From assembly GCF_002104515.1 (NCBI RefSeq), contig NZ_NBOE01000002.1, positions 540,343-604,342 of the forward strand: a stretch of DNA of 64,000 nucleotides, given 5' to 3'. Shown piece by piece: positions 18,739 through 29,695 of the stretch. The stretch comes from Colwellia polaris (lineage in GTDB: Bacteria; Pseudomonadota; Gammaproteobacteria; Enterobacterales; Alteromonadaceae). How positions within the stretch are numbered: the first letter of the stretch is position 1; each line of letters begins with the position of its first letter. A model generated the notes under the pieces. The model ran no database searches and was not told the DNA's origin. It saw nothing but the letters and a program-made list of their open reading frames with translations. The translations under genes were made by a program, and so were the position numbers.

Positions 18739-19521
18739 GTGACAAAATCTTTTAACGGGTGGTCGATATTTACGCTATCAATTTACTTGGTTATGCTTTC
18801 TGTTTGCGTGAGTGATAAGTTACACGCAAAAGAATACATAATAGGTGTTGAAGATGTTAGTTATTACCCATTTTATGATTTTTCTGCAAAGCAATCTAAT
18901 CAAAAAAGTTTTTCGAAAGAGTTACTCAGTACTTTTTTTCAGCAGCATGGTTACAAGTTTCAATTCGTTTCATTACCCGTGAAACGGTTCGACAAGTGGT
19001 TTGCTGAAGAAAGTATAGATTTTAAGTTTCCAGACAATGTGCGTTGGCGATCAGCAGAAAGTAAAAAGTTAAATATAAGCTATAGCAAGCCTATTTTACA
19101 TTTAACCTCGGGTAGCTATGTACTGAAAAAAAATAGAAATTTACCAGAACAAGCGATAAAGCGTTTAGGTACAATGTATGGCTTTTATCCTACGCTTTGG
19201 GTTGAGCGTGTGCGAAATAACTCGATTGAAATCGTGGAATCGAAGTCTACTTTTAGCTTAGTTAAGCATCTTTTACATGGTAACTTAGATGCCATAAATA
19301 TTGAGAAAAATGTAATAGATCATGTGCTTAAGGGGATGGGAAGGGAGAAAGATGAAATTGTTTTGAACTTGCAGGCTAAACATGAACGATATGCTTTTCA
19401 CTTTTCTACTATCCTACACCCTGAAATCCTGCAAGAATTTAATGAGTTTTTAAATACCCATAGTAAACAAATAGCTGAACTAAAGCGTAAATACGGTATA
19501 ATTGAAGCTCTAGCCAATTAA
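18739..19521 (+). CDS. Exported periplasmic-binding-protein-like protein
   Basis: 260 residues from a GTG start; an ATG at 18697 is an alternative. The GTG gives a standard signal peptide (TKSFNGWSIFTLSIYLVM...LHA|KE). The mature part (YIIGVEDVSYYPFYDF, KSFSKELLSTFFQQHGYKFQFVSLPVKRFDKWF) has the layout of family-3 solute-binding or amino-acid-binding-like domains (SBP_bac_3), as found in orphan proteins of Alteromonadales. No permease or ATPase gene is near, so it is unlikely to be a classical transporter subunit. Ligand unknown. Confidence 0.7.
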   Translation: MTKSFNGWSIFTLSIYLVMLSVCVSDKLHAKEYIIGVEDVSYYPFYDFSAKQSNQKSFSKELLSTFFQQHGYKFQFVSLPVKRFDKWFAEESIDFKFPDNVRWRSAESKKLNISYSKPILHLTSGSYVLKKNRNLPEQAIKRLGTMYGFYPTLWVERVRNNSIEIVESKSTFSLVKHLLHGNLDAINIEKNVIDHVLKGMGREKDEIVLNLQAKHERYAFHFSTILHPEILQEFNEFLNTHSKQIAELKRKYGIIEALAN

Positions 19522-19560
19522 AGTTTTCTTCCTTAGTTAAATTAATAAGACGTTGATAAA

Positions 19561-19956
19561 ATGAGCAATAATTCACAGTTGTATAATCGAGCACTTCTGA
19601 TTGGTAAATGGTATCGCAGTGATCGAGATGATGACGGCCATTTATTTACAGAATTTGCCGAAATTTCATCGGATGGTCGTTATGAATTTACGTTTATTCA
19701 ACATGATGACCATGGCAACGTTTCAGAGCAGTCGGTCGAGTCAGGTGACTGGGGGTTGGTTGGAGATATTCACTTCACCATAAGTAAAAGTGAATTTATT
19801 AATGAAGCACATTATGCTGCAGATTTAGAGCATGATGATAATTATCATGCATATCGAGTTTTAAATTTAAACAGTCAAATTTTCGAATATCAACATATCA
19901 TAAGTAATGAAGTGTTTATCCTGCGCCGAGTTATTGATAATATTGCGCTCAGTTAA
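19561..19956 (+). CDS. Hypothetical beta-rich protein
   Basis: 131 residues, acidic, no signal peptide. LIGKWYRSDRDDDG near the start, then regular beta-strand pattern (GRYEFTFIQHDDHGN, SGDWGLVGDIHFTI) and a closing YQHIISNEVFILRRV. This looks like a small lipocalin-like/calycin fold in which a G-x-W motif opens the barrel, but I cannot name a family. It lies between the binding-like protein and the dapA-type gene on the same strand, each gap under 65 bp, so it may be part of one transcript. Confidence 0.6.
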   Translation: MSNNSQLYNRALLIGKWYRSDRDDDGHLFTEFAEISSDGRYEFTFIQHDDHGNVSEQSVESGDWGLVGDIHFTISKSEFINEAHYAADLEHDDNYHAYRVLNLNSQIFEYQHIISNEVFILRRVIDNIALS

Positions 19957-20018
19957 AGTACGAGTGACATAAGCGCCTTCTTACATTTCAGTTTCCATTA
20001 ATCATTTTGAGAGTTCCG

Positions 20019-20927
20019 ATGAAGCAATTTAAAGCAGCCAGTTTAATGACGGCAATTAAAACGCCATTTAATGCTAAAGGCGATATAGATTTTAATACCT
20101 ATGACCAATTAGTCGCTGAACAGGTTAAAGCAGGTGTTGATGGCATTATAGTTGGCGGAACAACAGGTGAAGGGCACTTATTAACTTGGGAAGAACATTT
20201 AATTCTTATTGCGCATAGTGTTCACAAGCATGGTAAAGATTTACTTATTATTGGCAATACCGGTAGCAATAATACACGCGAAGCAATTAAAGCCACCCAA
20301 TATGGTTTCGCTGCAGGTATGGATGCAACATTACAAATTAATCCTTATTATGGCCGTAGTTCAAGTGCGGGCGTAGCTGCACATTTTGGCAAGTTACTCG
20401 ATATTGGGCCTGCATTTATTTATAACGTGCCTGGCCGTACAGGACAAGATTTAACGCCTGATATAATTGAACCGTTATCAAAGCACAAAAACTTTATTGG
20501 CGTTAAAGAGTGTACCGGTAATGAACGCATTGCTTATTATGAAGAGCGAGGCATAGCTTGTTGGTCAGGTAACGATGATGAAAGTGCAGCAGGGCGTCAT
20601 AAGCATGGCTCGCATGGTGTTATTTCTGTTACATCGAATATCGTACCGAGTTTAATGAGACAGTTAATGGATACACCTAATGATAGTTTGCAGCAACGCA
20701 TGGAACCACTAATGCAATGGCTGTTTAGTGAACCTAATCCTATTGCAATTAACACCGCATTAATGATGACTGGCGCGGTAGCGCCAATTTTTAGAATGCC
20801 ATATAAAGCACTAACTAAGATTCAACGTGAACAAGGTTTAGCGCTACTGACAGAAATAGCAAGTGATGAATTAGTTGGTGATAAACTGATGCTAATGGCA
20901 GATAACGATTTTACGTATTGCTGTTAA
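20019..20927 (+). CDS. dapA: Dihydrodipicolinate synthase, plant-like type
   Basis: Condenses pyruvate with aspartate semialdehyde for lysine and peptidoglycan synthesis. The Schiff-base lysine is in GVKECTGN, the catalytic tyrosine in IYNVPGRTGQD and the active-site threonines in GGTTGEGHLL. The ATG at 20019 is preferred over a TTG at 20007. Several segments (LTWEEHLILIAHSV, IGNTGSNNTREAIKAT, WSGNDDESAAGRHKHG, EPNPIAINTALMM) read like plant DHDPS rather than E. coli DapA. It is not beside bamC/nlpB or purC, the usual gammaproteobacterial setting, so it may be a second, acquired copy. Confidence 0.88.
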   Translation: MKQFKAASLMTAIKTPFNAKGDIDFNTYDQLVAEQVKAGVDGIIVGGTTGEGHLLTWEEHLILIAHSVHKHGKDLLIIGNTGSNNTREAIKATQYGFAAGMDATLQINPYYGRSSSAGVAAHFGKLLDIGPAFIYNVPGRTGQDLTPDIIEPLSKHKNFIGVKECTGNERIAYYEERGIACWSGNDDESAAGRHKHGSHGVISVTSNIVPSLMRQLMDTPNDSLQQRMEPLMQWLFSEPNPIAINTALMMTGAVAPIFRMPYKALTKIQREQGLALLTEIASDELVGDKLMLMADNDFTYCC

Positions 20928-20954
20928 TAATTAAAAAACAATAAAATTTTTTAG

Positions 20955-20984
20955 CGCCGCTACCTTAATCAGAGCGGCGTTTTT
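20955..20984 (+). terminator. Rho-independent terminator of dapA
   Basis: CGCCGCT and AGCGGCG form a 7-bp GC stem followed by TTTTTG, 28 bp after the dapA stop. Confidence 0.85.
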
Positions 20985-21014
20985 GTTTCTAAAACATTCT
21001 TGCCAAGTACTAAA

Positions 21015-21878
21015 TTATCGCTCTAATTGCGGTCGTAACGCTTCAGGTACTGAAAAATTTAGCTTAACTTGTTGTATTGGACAGATAAATGTTAACTCTA
21101 CGGCGCACAGTTGGAGATCAATGTCTTGGTTTCTGTCATCAAGGGCATTTAGCTCTGAAGCTTTACCATGTAATCTGTCACCAACAACACCTTGGCCAAT
21201 ACTTGCAGCATGGATACGAATTTGATGTTTGCGACCCGACTCAATATTTACTTTCAGTAATGACCAATCTCTTTGCTGATTATATTCAAGACAAAGAAAA
21301 TGACTTCGAGCTGATTTACCGTCAACCTGCGTATCGACTGTTTCAGGTTGTGGGCGTTGTTGGTGATCGCCACGCACAATAATATGATATGTTTTTTCAA
21401 TTTGATGTTGTTCAAACAGCAAACTTAATGCTTGAGCGGCTTTTTTCGTGTGTGCGACTAAAATTAACCCCGTGGCAGCGCGATCTAAGCGATGAACAGA
21501 AAATACCGCACGCTCGGGTTGTAAGTTCTTTTGTGCCCAGCGAGTTATGGTGCAATGGTCACTCCATTTAGAGCCTTGAGATAACATACCATAAGGCTTA
21601 TACCAAACACTGTAGTGAGTTAAATCAGCAATGAGAGTTGCCGGTGTTGGTCGTTTTGATAAAACATTTTCATCATAATAAAAGTGCAATTTATCATTGA
21701 GTTGCAGCTTTTTTTTCACGCGACGACAGCGCTGAGTACTTTTACCACGGCTATGCCATAAAGCACCTTTATCGATCGACTTTTTAATTTCACTCACTGT
21801 TAAATCACATTGAATTTGTAGTGCTTCAATGATATTAATTTCGCTATCAATATTGATATGACATTCAAACTTTTTCAA
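21015..21878 (-). CDS. RluA-family pseudouridine synthase
   Basis: 287 residues. The catalytic aspartate is in VHRLDRAATG near residue 130, followed by EKTYHIIVRG and the Gly-Arg-His motif SGRKHQIRIH, all hallmarks of the RluA group. The N-terminal 70 residues resemble a basic S4-like segment. The RNA target (23S rRNA or tRNA) cannot be assigned from sequence. It converges with dapA, and RNA binding is supported by the basic patch KSTQRCRRVKKKLQ. Confidence 0.88.
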   Translation of the reverse strand: MKKFECHINIDSEINIIEALQIQCDLTVSEIKKSIDKGALWHSRGKSTQRCRRVKKKLQLNDKLHFYYDENVLSKRPTPATLIADLTHYSVWYKPYGMLSQGSKWSDHCTITRWAQKNLQPERAVFSVHRLDRAATGLILVAHTKKAAQALSLLFEQHQIEKTYHIIVRGDHQQRPQPETVDTQVDGKSARSHFLCLEYNQQRDWSLLKVNIESGRKHQIRIHAASIGQGVVGDRLHGKASELNALDDRNQDIDLQLCAVELTFICPIQQVKLNFSVPEALRPQLER

Positions 21879-22094
21879 ATCTAAGCTACTCGATAAATAA
21901 TGACACGCTAGTTTAGCAAGTTTATAGACTGAATGGGCATGACAAAAAGCATCATCTGCTGAATATATTCACTTAAAAATCGATATTAATTTAATTTAGC
22001 GCAAATGGAATTGGTTTTTAACGACAGAGAAAGATAAAATACCGACCTAGAATACATAAAATGAAACAACAAAAGATTAAGGCGAGAACAAACT

Positions 22095-22442
22095 ATGCAA
22101 CGTAATGAAACGTTATTTCCTCTTGATAATGTCGGTAATGCCTTATGGGATATGTTAACCGGTGGTGATGATTTAAACGTAGAAAGAGAGTTTGAATTTT
22201 CTATAATTTTTCCGAGTGAAGAACAAGCGTTAAAATTTGGTCAACTACTATTAGAAAATAATCAGAAGTTATCTTTTTGTCCTTACCAAGGCGATGACAA
22301 GTTTCCTTGGGAAATAACGGCTTACCCTTATATGTCAGCCAGTTATGAAAATATTGCCGCTTATCAAGAGCTACTTATGACTAGCGCGACACCATTTTCA
22401 GGTAAGTACGACGGCTGGTACTGTGTCGATTCGAGTAAATAA
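22095..22442 (+). CDS. RraB-like / DUF695-type small protein
   Basis: 115 residues, acidic. The pattern FEFSIIFPSEEQALKFGQLLLENNQ, then the closing FSGKYDGWYCV, resembles the ribonuclease E inhibitor family RraB, in which a terminal YDGWG is conserved. It lacks the long acidic C-terminal tail of E. coli RraB. If the assignment is right it would tune RNase E activity. It precedes a small zinc-ribbon protein by 9 bp on the same strand, so the two are one operon. Confidence 0.6.
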   Translation: MQRNETLFPLDNVGNALWDMLTGGDDLNVEREFEFSIIFPSEEQALKFGQLLLENNQKLSFCPYQGDDKFPWEITAYPYMSASYENIAAYQELLMTSATPFSGKYDGWYCVDSSK

Positions 22443-22451
22443 GGCTATATA

Positions 22452-22664
22452 ATGGATGAACAGCAATTTAAGCGATTAAAAAGTCTAAGTGCTAAATCAT
22501 TTAACGATCAAAAAGCTTTAATTAAAAAAGTGCTAGCAGGGCGAGAAATAGCATGTACGCAATGTGGTACGCCTATTCGCGTCAGCTTGCCAGAAGACAA
22601 GAAAACAACAGGGCTATTTTGTGCGAAAGGCTGTACTGATATCGCATTAGACTTTGTAATGTAA
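22452..22664 (+). CDS. Small zinc-ribbon-like protein
   Basis: 70 residues with two cysteine pairs, CTQCG near 35 and CAKGC near 57, spaced as in a zinc ribbon. The N-terminal 28 residues are a basic helix. I do not recognise the family. It is nine bases downstream of the RraB-like gene, and its stop codon lies inside the stem of the following hairpin. Confidence 0.65.
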   Translation: MDEQQFKRLKSLSAKSFNDQKALIKKVLAGREIACTQCGTPIRVSLPEDKKTTGLFCAKGCTDIALDFVM

Positions 22665-22691
22665 AGCGCTAAATAATGGCTGGCGCTTTAC
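22661..22691. terminator. Hairpin between convergent genes
   Basis: GTAAAGCGC and GCGCTTTAC form a perfect 9-bp stem between the zinc-ribbon gene and the convergent nitroreductase gene. The stop codon TAA of the former lies in the stem. There is no T run. Confidence 0.5.
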
Positions 22692-22711
22692 ATATTAATT
22701 ATTATAACTAA

Positions 22712-23386
22712 TTAAAGAAAAGTGGCAATATCAGCCAAAGCTTTCTTGGTTGTTGCATGGTGTGGCACTGTGGCATCTTCACTTGGGTAGCCAGCAATTA
22801 TAAGCATATAAGGGCGACTGTTGTCATCGCGATTACAAATTTTGCTTAAAAATGACATCGGTTTCGGCGTATGCGTTAACGTAACTAGCCCACTAGAATG
22901 CAAAGCATTAATTAAAAAACCTGTAGCAATTCCAACCGACTCATGAACATAATAATTGGTATTTTTATCTTCAATGGCAATACCGCCTTTTTTCTCACTA
23001 AAAATAGCAATCAGCCAAGGTGCATGCTCTAAATATGGTTTATTAGCATCTGTACCTAGTGGTTTCAATGCATCAAGCCACTCATCACTAGCTCGCCCTT
23101 GATAAAAGTTACTTTCATGAATTTCTGCTTGCTGGCGTATCTGTTGTTTAACATTTTGATCACTAATAGCAACAAAATGCCAAGGTTGATGATTGGCCCC
23201 GTTCGGCGCAGTACCTGCTGCTTTAATACAGTTTTCTATAATTTCTTTAGCGACAGGGCGGTCACTAAAGCTACGGATACTATGGCGGCGTTTAATATTT
23301 TCGTAAAAGTCAGCTGAGCGCTGTAACATTTCTTCGCTTGGGTATTCGATATAATCGCTTAGCGGCGATGAGTCATGATCTTGCAT
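22712..23386 (-). CDS. Nitroreductase-superfamily flavoprotein, iodotyrosine deiodinase type
   Basis: 224 residues, FMN-dependent. The N-terminal half (RSADFYENIKRRHSIRSFS, IENCIKAAGTAPNGANHQPWHFV) and the end (LVTLTHTPKPMSFL, AGYPSEDATVPH) match the iodotyrosine deiodinase branch rather than typical nitroreductases. In the lid that recognises the amino-acid substrate the pattern is E-x-N-F where mammalian enzymes have E-x-N-Y, and the downstream lysine is kept (ANKPYLE). Bacterial members of this branch dehalogenate halotyrosines in vitro; the natural role here is unknown. Confidence 0.82.
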   Translation of the reverse strand: MQDHDSSPLSDYIEYPSEEMLQRSADFYENIKRRHSIRSFSDRPVAKEIIENCIKAAGTAPNGANHQPWHFVAISDQNVKQQIRQQAEIHESNFYQGRASDEWLDALKPLGTDANKPYLEHAPWLIAIFSEKKGGIAIEDKNTNYYVHESVGIATGFLINALHSSGLVTLTHTPKPMSFLSKICNRDDNSRPYMLIIAGYPSEDATVPHHATTKKALADIATFL

Positions 23387-23579
23387 GGATATTCCTATTC
23401 TTATTTTTCTATAGAATATCGATAAAGTGATTAAAAAAGCAAGCCTATCGGAGGAATTAAGGGTGAAGACTTAGGCCATTATAAACTTTAGAATTGTGAT
23501 AGAGCGCCCATAATTTAATGGTGTTGTTGTTCGATGTAGGAGAAGTAAGAAAGCCGTTAATCCGATTTTATTCGAGGTA

Positions 23580-23849
23580 TTAGTAATGTAAATGCGCTTG
23601 TTGATTTAGCTGTATTTTGTATTGCTTTAAACCTGTTCTACGACGAGCTTTTTCAGCAGAAAAAACTCCTATAATAAATGAGGAAAACATAATTGAAATA
23701 ACAAGAGCAATATGTATCTCTTGAAAATAAGCCGCACTCAATGTCACTAGCACAGCACCAACTACGCAATAACTTAATACAATTCTTAGCCACAAAATAA
23801 ACAATATTAATAAACTTTCGGATTGTATAGAAGCTTTCACAATATGCAT
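23580..23849 (-). CDS. Small membrane protein, hypothetical
   Basis: 89 residues from the ATG at 23849; an in-frame GTG at 23858 is possible. Two hydrophobic segments (LLILFILWLRIVLSYCVVGAV and ALVISIMFSSFIIGVF) are followed by a basic cytoplasmic tail (EKARRRTGLKQYK). No ribosome-binding site is convincing and no family is recognised. It stands alone in the gap between the nitroreductase and purL. An overlapping frame at 23653-23880 looks less protein-like. Confidence 0.45.
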   Translation of the reverse strand: MHIVKASIQSESLLILFILWLRIVLSYCVVGAVLVTLSAAYFQEIHIALVISIMFSSFIIGVFSAEKARRRTGLKQYKIQLNQQAHLHY

Positions 23850-24060
23850 GCTGATCACTGTTAGTAAGGTAGCTGCACATTATAATATATAAATTGATAA
23901 TGCTTGGGCGCTTTTATATCCAAAATTAGCATACTAAAAAGTCTTAATGTCTAGCTTGTTTTTATGCTTGTAGTCGTCGTGATAGCAAGCGTGAGATATC
24001 AATGATTAAAATAAAGGTGTGTAGCATAAGTAGAAGTAGCATAAGTAGAAGTAACATAAG

Positions 24061-24086
24061 AAAAAAGCGCCAAAAGGCGCTTTTTT
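24061..24086. terminator. Bidirectional terminator downstream of purL
   Basis: AAAAAAGCGCC and GGCGCTTTTTT form a perfect stem with an AAAA loop, 34 bp after the purL stop. It works on the minus strand for purL. Confidence 0.9.
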
Positions 24087-24119
24087 CATCATTAACATTT
24101 AAAGGCAAGCAACCATTGC

Positions 24120-27100
24120 TTAGCCAATAAATTTACGGGCGTTGCGGAACATACGAACCCAAGGTGAATCTTCTTGCCATTCGTCAGGGTGCCATGAGTT
24201 AGCAACGGTGCGAAATACACGTTCAGGGTGTGGCATCATAATAGTGACACGACCATCTGTAGTAGTAAGCGCGGTAATACCATCAGGTGAACCGTTCGGG
24301 TTCGCTGGGTAGGTTTCAGTAATATGTCCATAGTTATCAACATAACGTATGGCAACAGTACCAGACTCATTTGCGTTATCAATAGCATCATCAGAGCTAA
24401 ACTCTGCACGACCTTCACCGTGAGACACTGCAATTGGCATACGAGAACCAGCCATACCTTCAAAGAAGATAGACGGTGTTTCTTGTATTTCCACCAAGCT
24501 AAAGCGTGCTTCAAATCGTTCTGATTTGTTTTGAACAAAGCGTGGCCAAGCTTCTGAACCCGGAATAATTTCTTTTAGGTTTGACAGCATTTGACAGCCA
24601 TTACAAACACCTAGTGAGAAAGTATCTTCACGTTCAAAGAATGTTTTGAACATAGCTTTAGCATTTTTGTTGAACAATATTGATTTTGCCCAACCTTCAC
24701 CAGCACCTAAAACATCACCGTATGAGAAACCGCCACAAGCCACTAAGCCATTAAAGTCGGCTAAGTCTGTACGACCCGATAAAATGTCTGACATATGTAC
24801 ATCGATAGCAACAAAACCAGCACGATCAAAAGCTGCTGCCATTTCAACATGCGAGTTAACACCTTGTTCGCGTAAAATAGCAATGCGTGGATTAGTTGAA
24901 TTTTGCGCATCTTTAGCCATTAAGTCAGCTACGATGTCTTCGTTAATATCAAAGCTTAAGTCTGCGTTTAGACCAGGATCTTCAGTATCAAACTTAACAT
25001 CGTGTTCTTGCTGTGCACATTCAGGGTTATCACGTAACGATTGCATTTTATGGGTAGTTTTAGCCCAAGTAGTGCGGTAGTAAGTACGTGAATTTTCTAA
25101 TACCACTTCGCCATCGCGGCTAAAGCGGATAGTGTCTTCATTATTGATACGGCCAATGTCAGTACAACATTCTTCAATACCAAACTTAGCAAAAACTGCG
25201 TGAATAGCATCAACATCGCTTTCACGAATTTGTATTACAGCACCAAGCTCTTCACTAAATAGAACATCTACATCGTTACCAGACGCTGAAGTAAGTTTGC
25301 TTAAATCAATATCAACACCGGTGTGGCCAGCAAACGCCATTTCTACAACCGTGGTAAATAAACCGCCGTCTGAAATGTCATGATAGGCAATAAGCTTTTC
25401 ATCACGCACTAAGGTTTGCATAGCATTGAAGAAGTTTTTCAAGGTTTCAGGACAATCAACGTCAGGGGTTTCTTTACCAAGTTGTTTATAAACTTGTGCT
25501 AAACATGAACCACCTAAACGGTTTTTACCTTTTGATAAGTCAATAGCAACTAAACGTGTATCACCTTGATCTATTCTTAGCTCAGGAGTAACGGTTTTAC
25601 GTATATCTTCAACAGCACCAAAGGCAGTAATTATAAGCGACATGGGTGATGTTACAGATTTCTGCGCACCATTTTCATCCCATTGGGTTTTCATCGACAT
25701 TGAGTCTTTACCCACAGGAATAGTTAGCCCCAGCGCAGGACACAGCTCTTCACCAATGGCTTTAACGGCTTCATATAAGCCTGCATCTTCACCTGGGTGA
25801 CCTGCTGGCGACATCCAGTTAGCTGAAAGTTTAATACGGTTTAATCTATCACCGTCAGCACCCGCAATATCAGTACCGGCAATATTCGTTAACGACTCTG
25901 CTACGGCTAAACGAGCTGATGCGCCAAAGTTTAATAAAGCAACTGGTGTACGCTCGCCTAACGACATAGCTTCGCCATGATAAGAGTCAAGCGCAGAAGC
26001 GGTAACGCCACAATCAGCTACTGGCACTTGCCAAGGACCAACCATTTGGTCGCGATTAACCATACCGGTTACTGAGCGATCACCTATGGTAATTAAGAAG
26101 GTTTTCTCTGCCACAGTGGGTAAAGATAATATACGTTCAGCGGCATCAGCTAGAGTAATATCTGCAACGCTAAAGTTATCACCAGTGGCAATTTTTGACT
26201 CAACATCTTTAAATATTTTAGGGGTTTTACCTAATAAAACATCAAGCGGTAAATCAATGGGGGTAGCGAGTTTATCGTTACCGGCAAAGTGTTCATCAGT
26301 AACCGTTAAATGTTCTTCTTCTGTGGCACGACCAACGACAGCAAACGGTGCACGTTCGCGTTGGCATATTTGTTCAAATCGGGCTAAGTTCTTGTCTGAT
26401 ACCGCGATAACATAACGCTCTTGTGATTCGTTACACCAAATTTCATGTGGTGCCATGCTGCGCTCGTCATTGGGTACTTTACGTAGTTCAAAAACACCAC
26501 CACGGCCGCCATCAGAAACAAGCTCAGGGAAGGCGTTTGATAAACCACCTGCGCCAACATCATGAATAAAGGCGATAGGGTTTTCTTCGCCTAGCTGCCA
26601 ACATTTGTCGATAACTTCTTGGCATCGACGTTCCATTTCTGGATTTTCACGTTGTACAGAAGCAAAATCTAAGTTTTCAGCAGATTGTCCTGAAGCCATT
26701 GAAGAAGCTGCGCCGCCACCAAGGCCGATGTTCATTGCTGGACCACCTAAGGCAATTAAATTAGCACCAACAACAATCTCACGCTTTTGCACATGTTCGT
26801 CACGAATGTTACCTAAACCACCAGCCAACATAATAGGTTTGTGGTATCCGCGTACTTCGCTGCCGTTAAACGAGTTAACTTGTTCTTCGTAAGTACGGAA
26901 ATAGCCTAAAATAGCTGGGCGACCAAACTCATTGTTAAATGCTGCACCGCCCAATGGGCCTTCAGTCATAATATCTAAAGCAGAAACTATACGGTTGGGT
27001 TTACCAAAATCAGTTTCCCATGGTTGTTCGAAACCCGGAATACGTAAGTTAGAAACCGAAAAACCGACTAAGCCTGCTTTAGGTTTTGAACCAATGCCGG

Positions 27101-28082
27101 TAGCGCCTTCATCACGAATTTCACCACCAGAGCCTGTTGCAGCACCAGGATAAGGAGAAATAGCCGTAGGGTGGTTATGGGTTTCAACCTTCATTAATAT
27201 TTGAATGTCTTCATGGTGATAACCGTAAACATTCGTTTCTGAATTTGGGAAGAAACGACCGCCTTTATTACCCACCATAACCGCAGCATTATCTTTGTAG
27301 GCACTTAAGACAAAATCAGGGTTCACTTCATGCGTGTTACGGATCATTTTAAATAATGATTTTGGTTGTTTAACGCCATCGATAGTCCAGTCAGCGTTAA
27401 ATATTTTATGACGACAATGCTCAGAGTTGGCTTGAGCAAACATGTAAAGTTCAATGTCGTGAGGATTTCGGCCTAACTTGGTGAAGTTTTCAAATAAGTA
27501 ATTAACTTCGTCGTCAGCTAGGGCAAGGCCTAAATCAATATTGGCAGCAACTAACGCATTTTTTCCACCATTTTCAATGTCGATACTGGTTAGTTCACCG
27601 GGTTCAGCACTAGCAAATAATGCCGTGGCTTCAGTGGTATCAGTAAATACAGTTTCCATCATGCGGTCATGAATCAAGTTATTTAATGATGTTTGTTGGG
27701 CAGATGTTAAAGTCGCAGCGTTTTCAGTGCTAATATAATAAGATAAACCGCGTTCAAGACGAATAACTTTAGATAAACCACAGTTGTTTGCAATATCGGT
27801 AGACTTTGATGACCAAGGTGAAATAGTGCCAGGTCGAGGTGTTACAAGGAGGAATTGGCCAACAGGTTCGTGTTCTTCAATGGTTGGTCCATACTTAAGT
27901 AATTGCGCTAAAACAGTAGACTCATCATCACTTAAAGCTTCGGAAATATGAGCGAAGTGAGTAAACTCAGCATAGATATCCGTAATGGGCAGTTGCAGCT
28001 CTGAGCACTGATTCAGTAGTTTGTTTACTCTAAATTCAGATAGTGCTGGTGCACCACGAAAGGTTTTCATCAACATCGACAT
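24120..28082 (-). CDS. purL: Phosphoribosylformylglycinamidine synthase
   Basis: Large single-chain FGAM synthase (1320 aa) of purine synthesis: it converts FGAR and glutamine to FGAM. Landmarks: N-terminal domain ([14 protein letters not shown]), ATP/FGAM synthetase halves ([43 protein letters not shown]) and a C-terminal glutaminase with the nucleophile in [10 protein letters not shown] and the His/Glu pair in PHPERVFR. Length and order match E. coli PurL throughout. It is divergent from mltF, the same pairing as in E. coli. Confidence 0.98.
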   Translation of the reverse strand: MSMLMKTFRGAPALSEFRVNKLLNQCSELQLPITDIYAEFTHFAHISEALSDDESTVLAQLLKYGPTIEEHEPVGQFLLVTPRPGTISPWSSKSTDIANNCGLSKVIRLERGLSYYISTENAATLTSAQQTSLNNLIHDRMMETVFTDTTEATALFASAEPGELTSIDIENGGKNALVAANIDLGLALADDEVNYLFENFTKLGRNPHDIELYMFAQANSEHCRHKIFNADWTIDGVKQPKSLFKMIRNTHEVNPDFVLSAYKDNAAVMVGNKGGRFFPNSETNVYGYHHEDIQILMKVETHNHPTAISPYPGAATGSGGEIRDEGATGIGSKPKAGLVGFSVSNLRIPGFEQPWETDFGKPNRIVSALDIMTEGPLGGAAFNNEFGRPAILGYFRTYEEQVNSFNGSEVRGYHKPIMLAGGLGNIRDEHVQKREIVVGANLIALGGPAMNIGLGGGAASSMASGQSAENLDFASVQRENPEMERRCQEVIDKCWQLGEENPIAFIHDVGAGGLSNAFPELVSDGGRGGVFELRKVPNDERSMAPHEIWCNESQERYVIAVSDKNLARFEQICQRERAPFAVVGRATEEEHLTVTDEHFAGNDKLATPIDLPLDVLLGKTPKIFKDVESKIATGDNFSVADITLADAAERILSLPTVAEKTFLITIGDRSVTGMVNRDQMVGPWQVPVADCGVTASALDSYHGEAMSLGERTPVALLNFGASARLAVAESLTNIAGTDIAGADGDRLNRIKLSANWMSPAGHPGEDAGLYEAVKAIGEELCPALGLTIPVGKDSMSMKTQWDENGAQKSVTSPMSLIITAFGAVEDIRKTVTPELRIDQGDTRLVAIDLSKGKNRLGGSCLAQVYKQLGKETPDVDCPETLKNFFNAMQTLVRDEKLIAYHDISDGGLFTTVVEMAFAGHTGVDIDLSKLTSASGNDVDVLFSEELGAVIQIRESDVDAIHAVFAKFGIEECCTDIGRINNEDTIRFSRDGEVVLENSRTYYRTTWAKTTHKMQSLRDNPECAQQEHDVKFDTEDPGLNADLSFDINEDIVADLMAKDAQNSTNPRIAILREQGVNSHVEMAAAFDRAGFVAIDVHMSDILSGRTDLADFNGLVACGGFSYGDVLGAGEGWAKSILFNKNAKAMFKTFFEREDTFSLGVCNGCQMLSNLKEIIPGSEAWPRFVQNKSERFEARFSLVEIQETPSIFFEGMAGSRMPIAVSHGEGRAEFSSDDAIDNANESGTVAIRYVDNYGHITETYPANPNGSPDGITALTTTDGRVTIMMPHPERVFRTVANSWHPDEWQEDSPWVRMFRNARKFIG

Positions 28083-28255
28083 AGTCTATTTCACCGGGTT
28101 AGATTAATTAAGGATAAAAAACGCGCGTATTATAGTTTAAATAGGCTCATTATAGAAACGATTTGTCTCTTTTCAAGCCAAGTTTTTGAGGTCAGAATAC
28201 ACGCCAAATTAAAAATAGCTTTTTAAATATCTCAATTCACGTGACAATAGCAATT

Positions 28256-29695
28256 ATGATAAAAAAACAAATAAAATTATTCGCCAATAAAGTGAGTGTA
28301 AAAAAGCAATTAGCCTTGTTTTTATTACCCTTTATTGTTTTGCTAAGCGCATGTGAAAACCAAGAGACGTCTGCAAACTTACAGAGAATTATTGATAGAG
28401 GTTACATAACGGTTGGTACGCTTTATGGCAATACGAGCTATTATCTTGATGCTGAAGGGCCTGCTGGCTTTGAATATGAACTAGCACAAAAATATGCACA
28501 GTTTTTAGGTGTCGAATTAAAAATGATGCCGAGCTACAACTTAAATGAATTGTTTCAACAACTCGATAATGGCAGCGTCGATATTCTTGCTGCCGGACTC
28601 GCGGTTACTGAAAGTCGCTTGAAAAACTATCACTTTTCGCCAAGTTATGACAGCGTAAGCCAAAAGCTAGTTTTTAAACAGGGTAATATCAGACCGCGTA
28701 AGCTTGCCGATTTAACGGGGAAGTTACAGGTACTTGAACAATCTAGCCATGTAGAGAGCTTAGCGCAATTAAAGATCTCTAATCCTGAGCTTGTTTGGTC
28801 GACTACCAGTGAGCTTGATAGCGAAGAGCTTCTGCTGCGTGTACTTTCAGATGAGATTGACTACACCATCGCAGATACCAACACCTTGGCAATTAGCCGT
28901 AGATATTATCCTGAAATTAGTATCGGTTTTACGATATTAAAAGAAGAATCTTTAGCCTGGATGATTAATAAAAATAATGACGACACTATTTTTGCCAGCT
29001 TAATTGAGTTCTTTGGTCAAGTGCATCATAACGGTGTGTTATTAGCATTAAATGATAAACATTACGGGCACATAGAAGAATTTAATTATGTTGATACCCG
29101 TATGTTTATTAAAGCAATAGAGCAGAAGCTACCTAAGTATCAACCTTTGTTTGAAAAATATGGTCAAGACGTTGATTGGCGTTTACTCGCGGCAATAAGT
29201 TATCAAGAATCACATTGGGAACCTCACGCTCGTTCTTACACTGGTGTTCGTGGCATGATGATGCTAACGCTACCAACGGCAAAGCAAATGGGTATTAAAA
29301 GTCGACTTGATGCTGAACAAAGTATCCGAGGTGGCGCTAAATATTTCAAACAAATGATAGCTCGAATGCCAGATAGAGTGCCTTCTCCAGATAGATTATG
29401 GTTTGCTTTAGCTTCCTACAATATAGGGCTAGGGCATTTAAATGATGCGCGAAATATTACTAAACAACAAGGTGGCGATCCCGACCGTTGGGTGGAAGTA
29501 AAAGAGCGTTTGCCACTACTTAAACAGAAAAAATATTATAAAAAAACGCGCTATGGTTACGCTCGAGGTGATGAACCGGTTAATTATGTTGAAAATATTC
29601 GCCGTTATTACGACACCTTAACTTGGATGGATGATCAAGCGAAACAAATTGCCCAGAAAACAGAGTTAGCTACCTTGAACGAACAAGCAAACTAA
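28256..29695 (+). CDS. mltF: Membrane-bound lytic murein transglycosylase F
   Basis: Outer-membrane lipoprotein that cleaves peptidoglycan to 1,6-anhydromuropeptides. The signal peptide ends in the lipobox LLSAC. A solute-binding-like regulatory domain spans about 45-270 ([26 protein letters not shown]). A family 1 lytic transglycosylase domain follows with its catalytic glutamate in [10 protein letters not shown], then GVRGMMMLT and [15 protein letters not shown] chose the ATG at 28256; a GTG at 28241 is also possible. It lies divergently beside purL as in E. coli. Confidence 0.95.
   Translation: MIKKQIKLFANKVSVKKQLALFLLPFIVLLSACENQETSANLQRIIDRGYITVGTLYGNTSYYLDAEGPAGFEYELAQKYAQFLGVELKMMPSYNLNELFQQLDNGSVDILAAGLAVTESRLKNYHFSPSYDSVSQKLVFKQGNIRPRKLADLTGKLQVLEQSSHVESLAQLKISNPELVWSTTSELDSEELLLRVLSDEIDYTIADTNTLAISRRYYPEISIGFTILKEESLAWMINKNNDDTIFASLIEFFGQVHHNGVLLALNDKHYGHIEEFNYVDTRMFIKAIEQKLPKYQPLFEKYGQDVDWRLLAAISYQESHWEPHARSYTGVRGMMMLTLPTAKQMGIKSRLDAEQSIRGGAKYFKQMIARMPDRVPSPDRLWFALASYNIGLGHLNDARNITKQQGGDPDRWVEVKERLPLLKQKKYYKKTRYGYARGDEPVNYVENIRRYYDTLTWMDDQAKQIAQKTELATLNEQAN

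Noticed and set aside
23653..23880. 75-codon frame on the minus strand overlapping the small membrane protein
   Set aside because: Rich in Cys and Tyr with no plausible start signal; the other frame with two hydrophobic segments is more protein-like.
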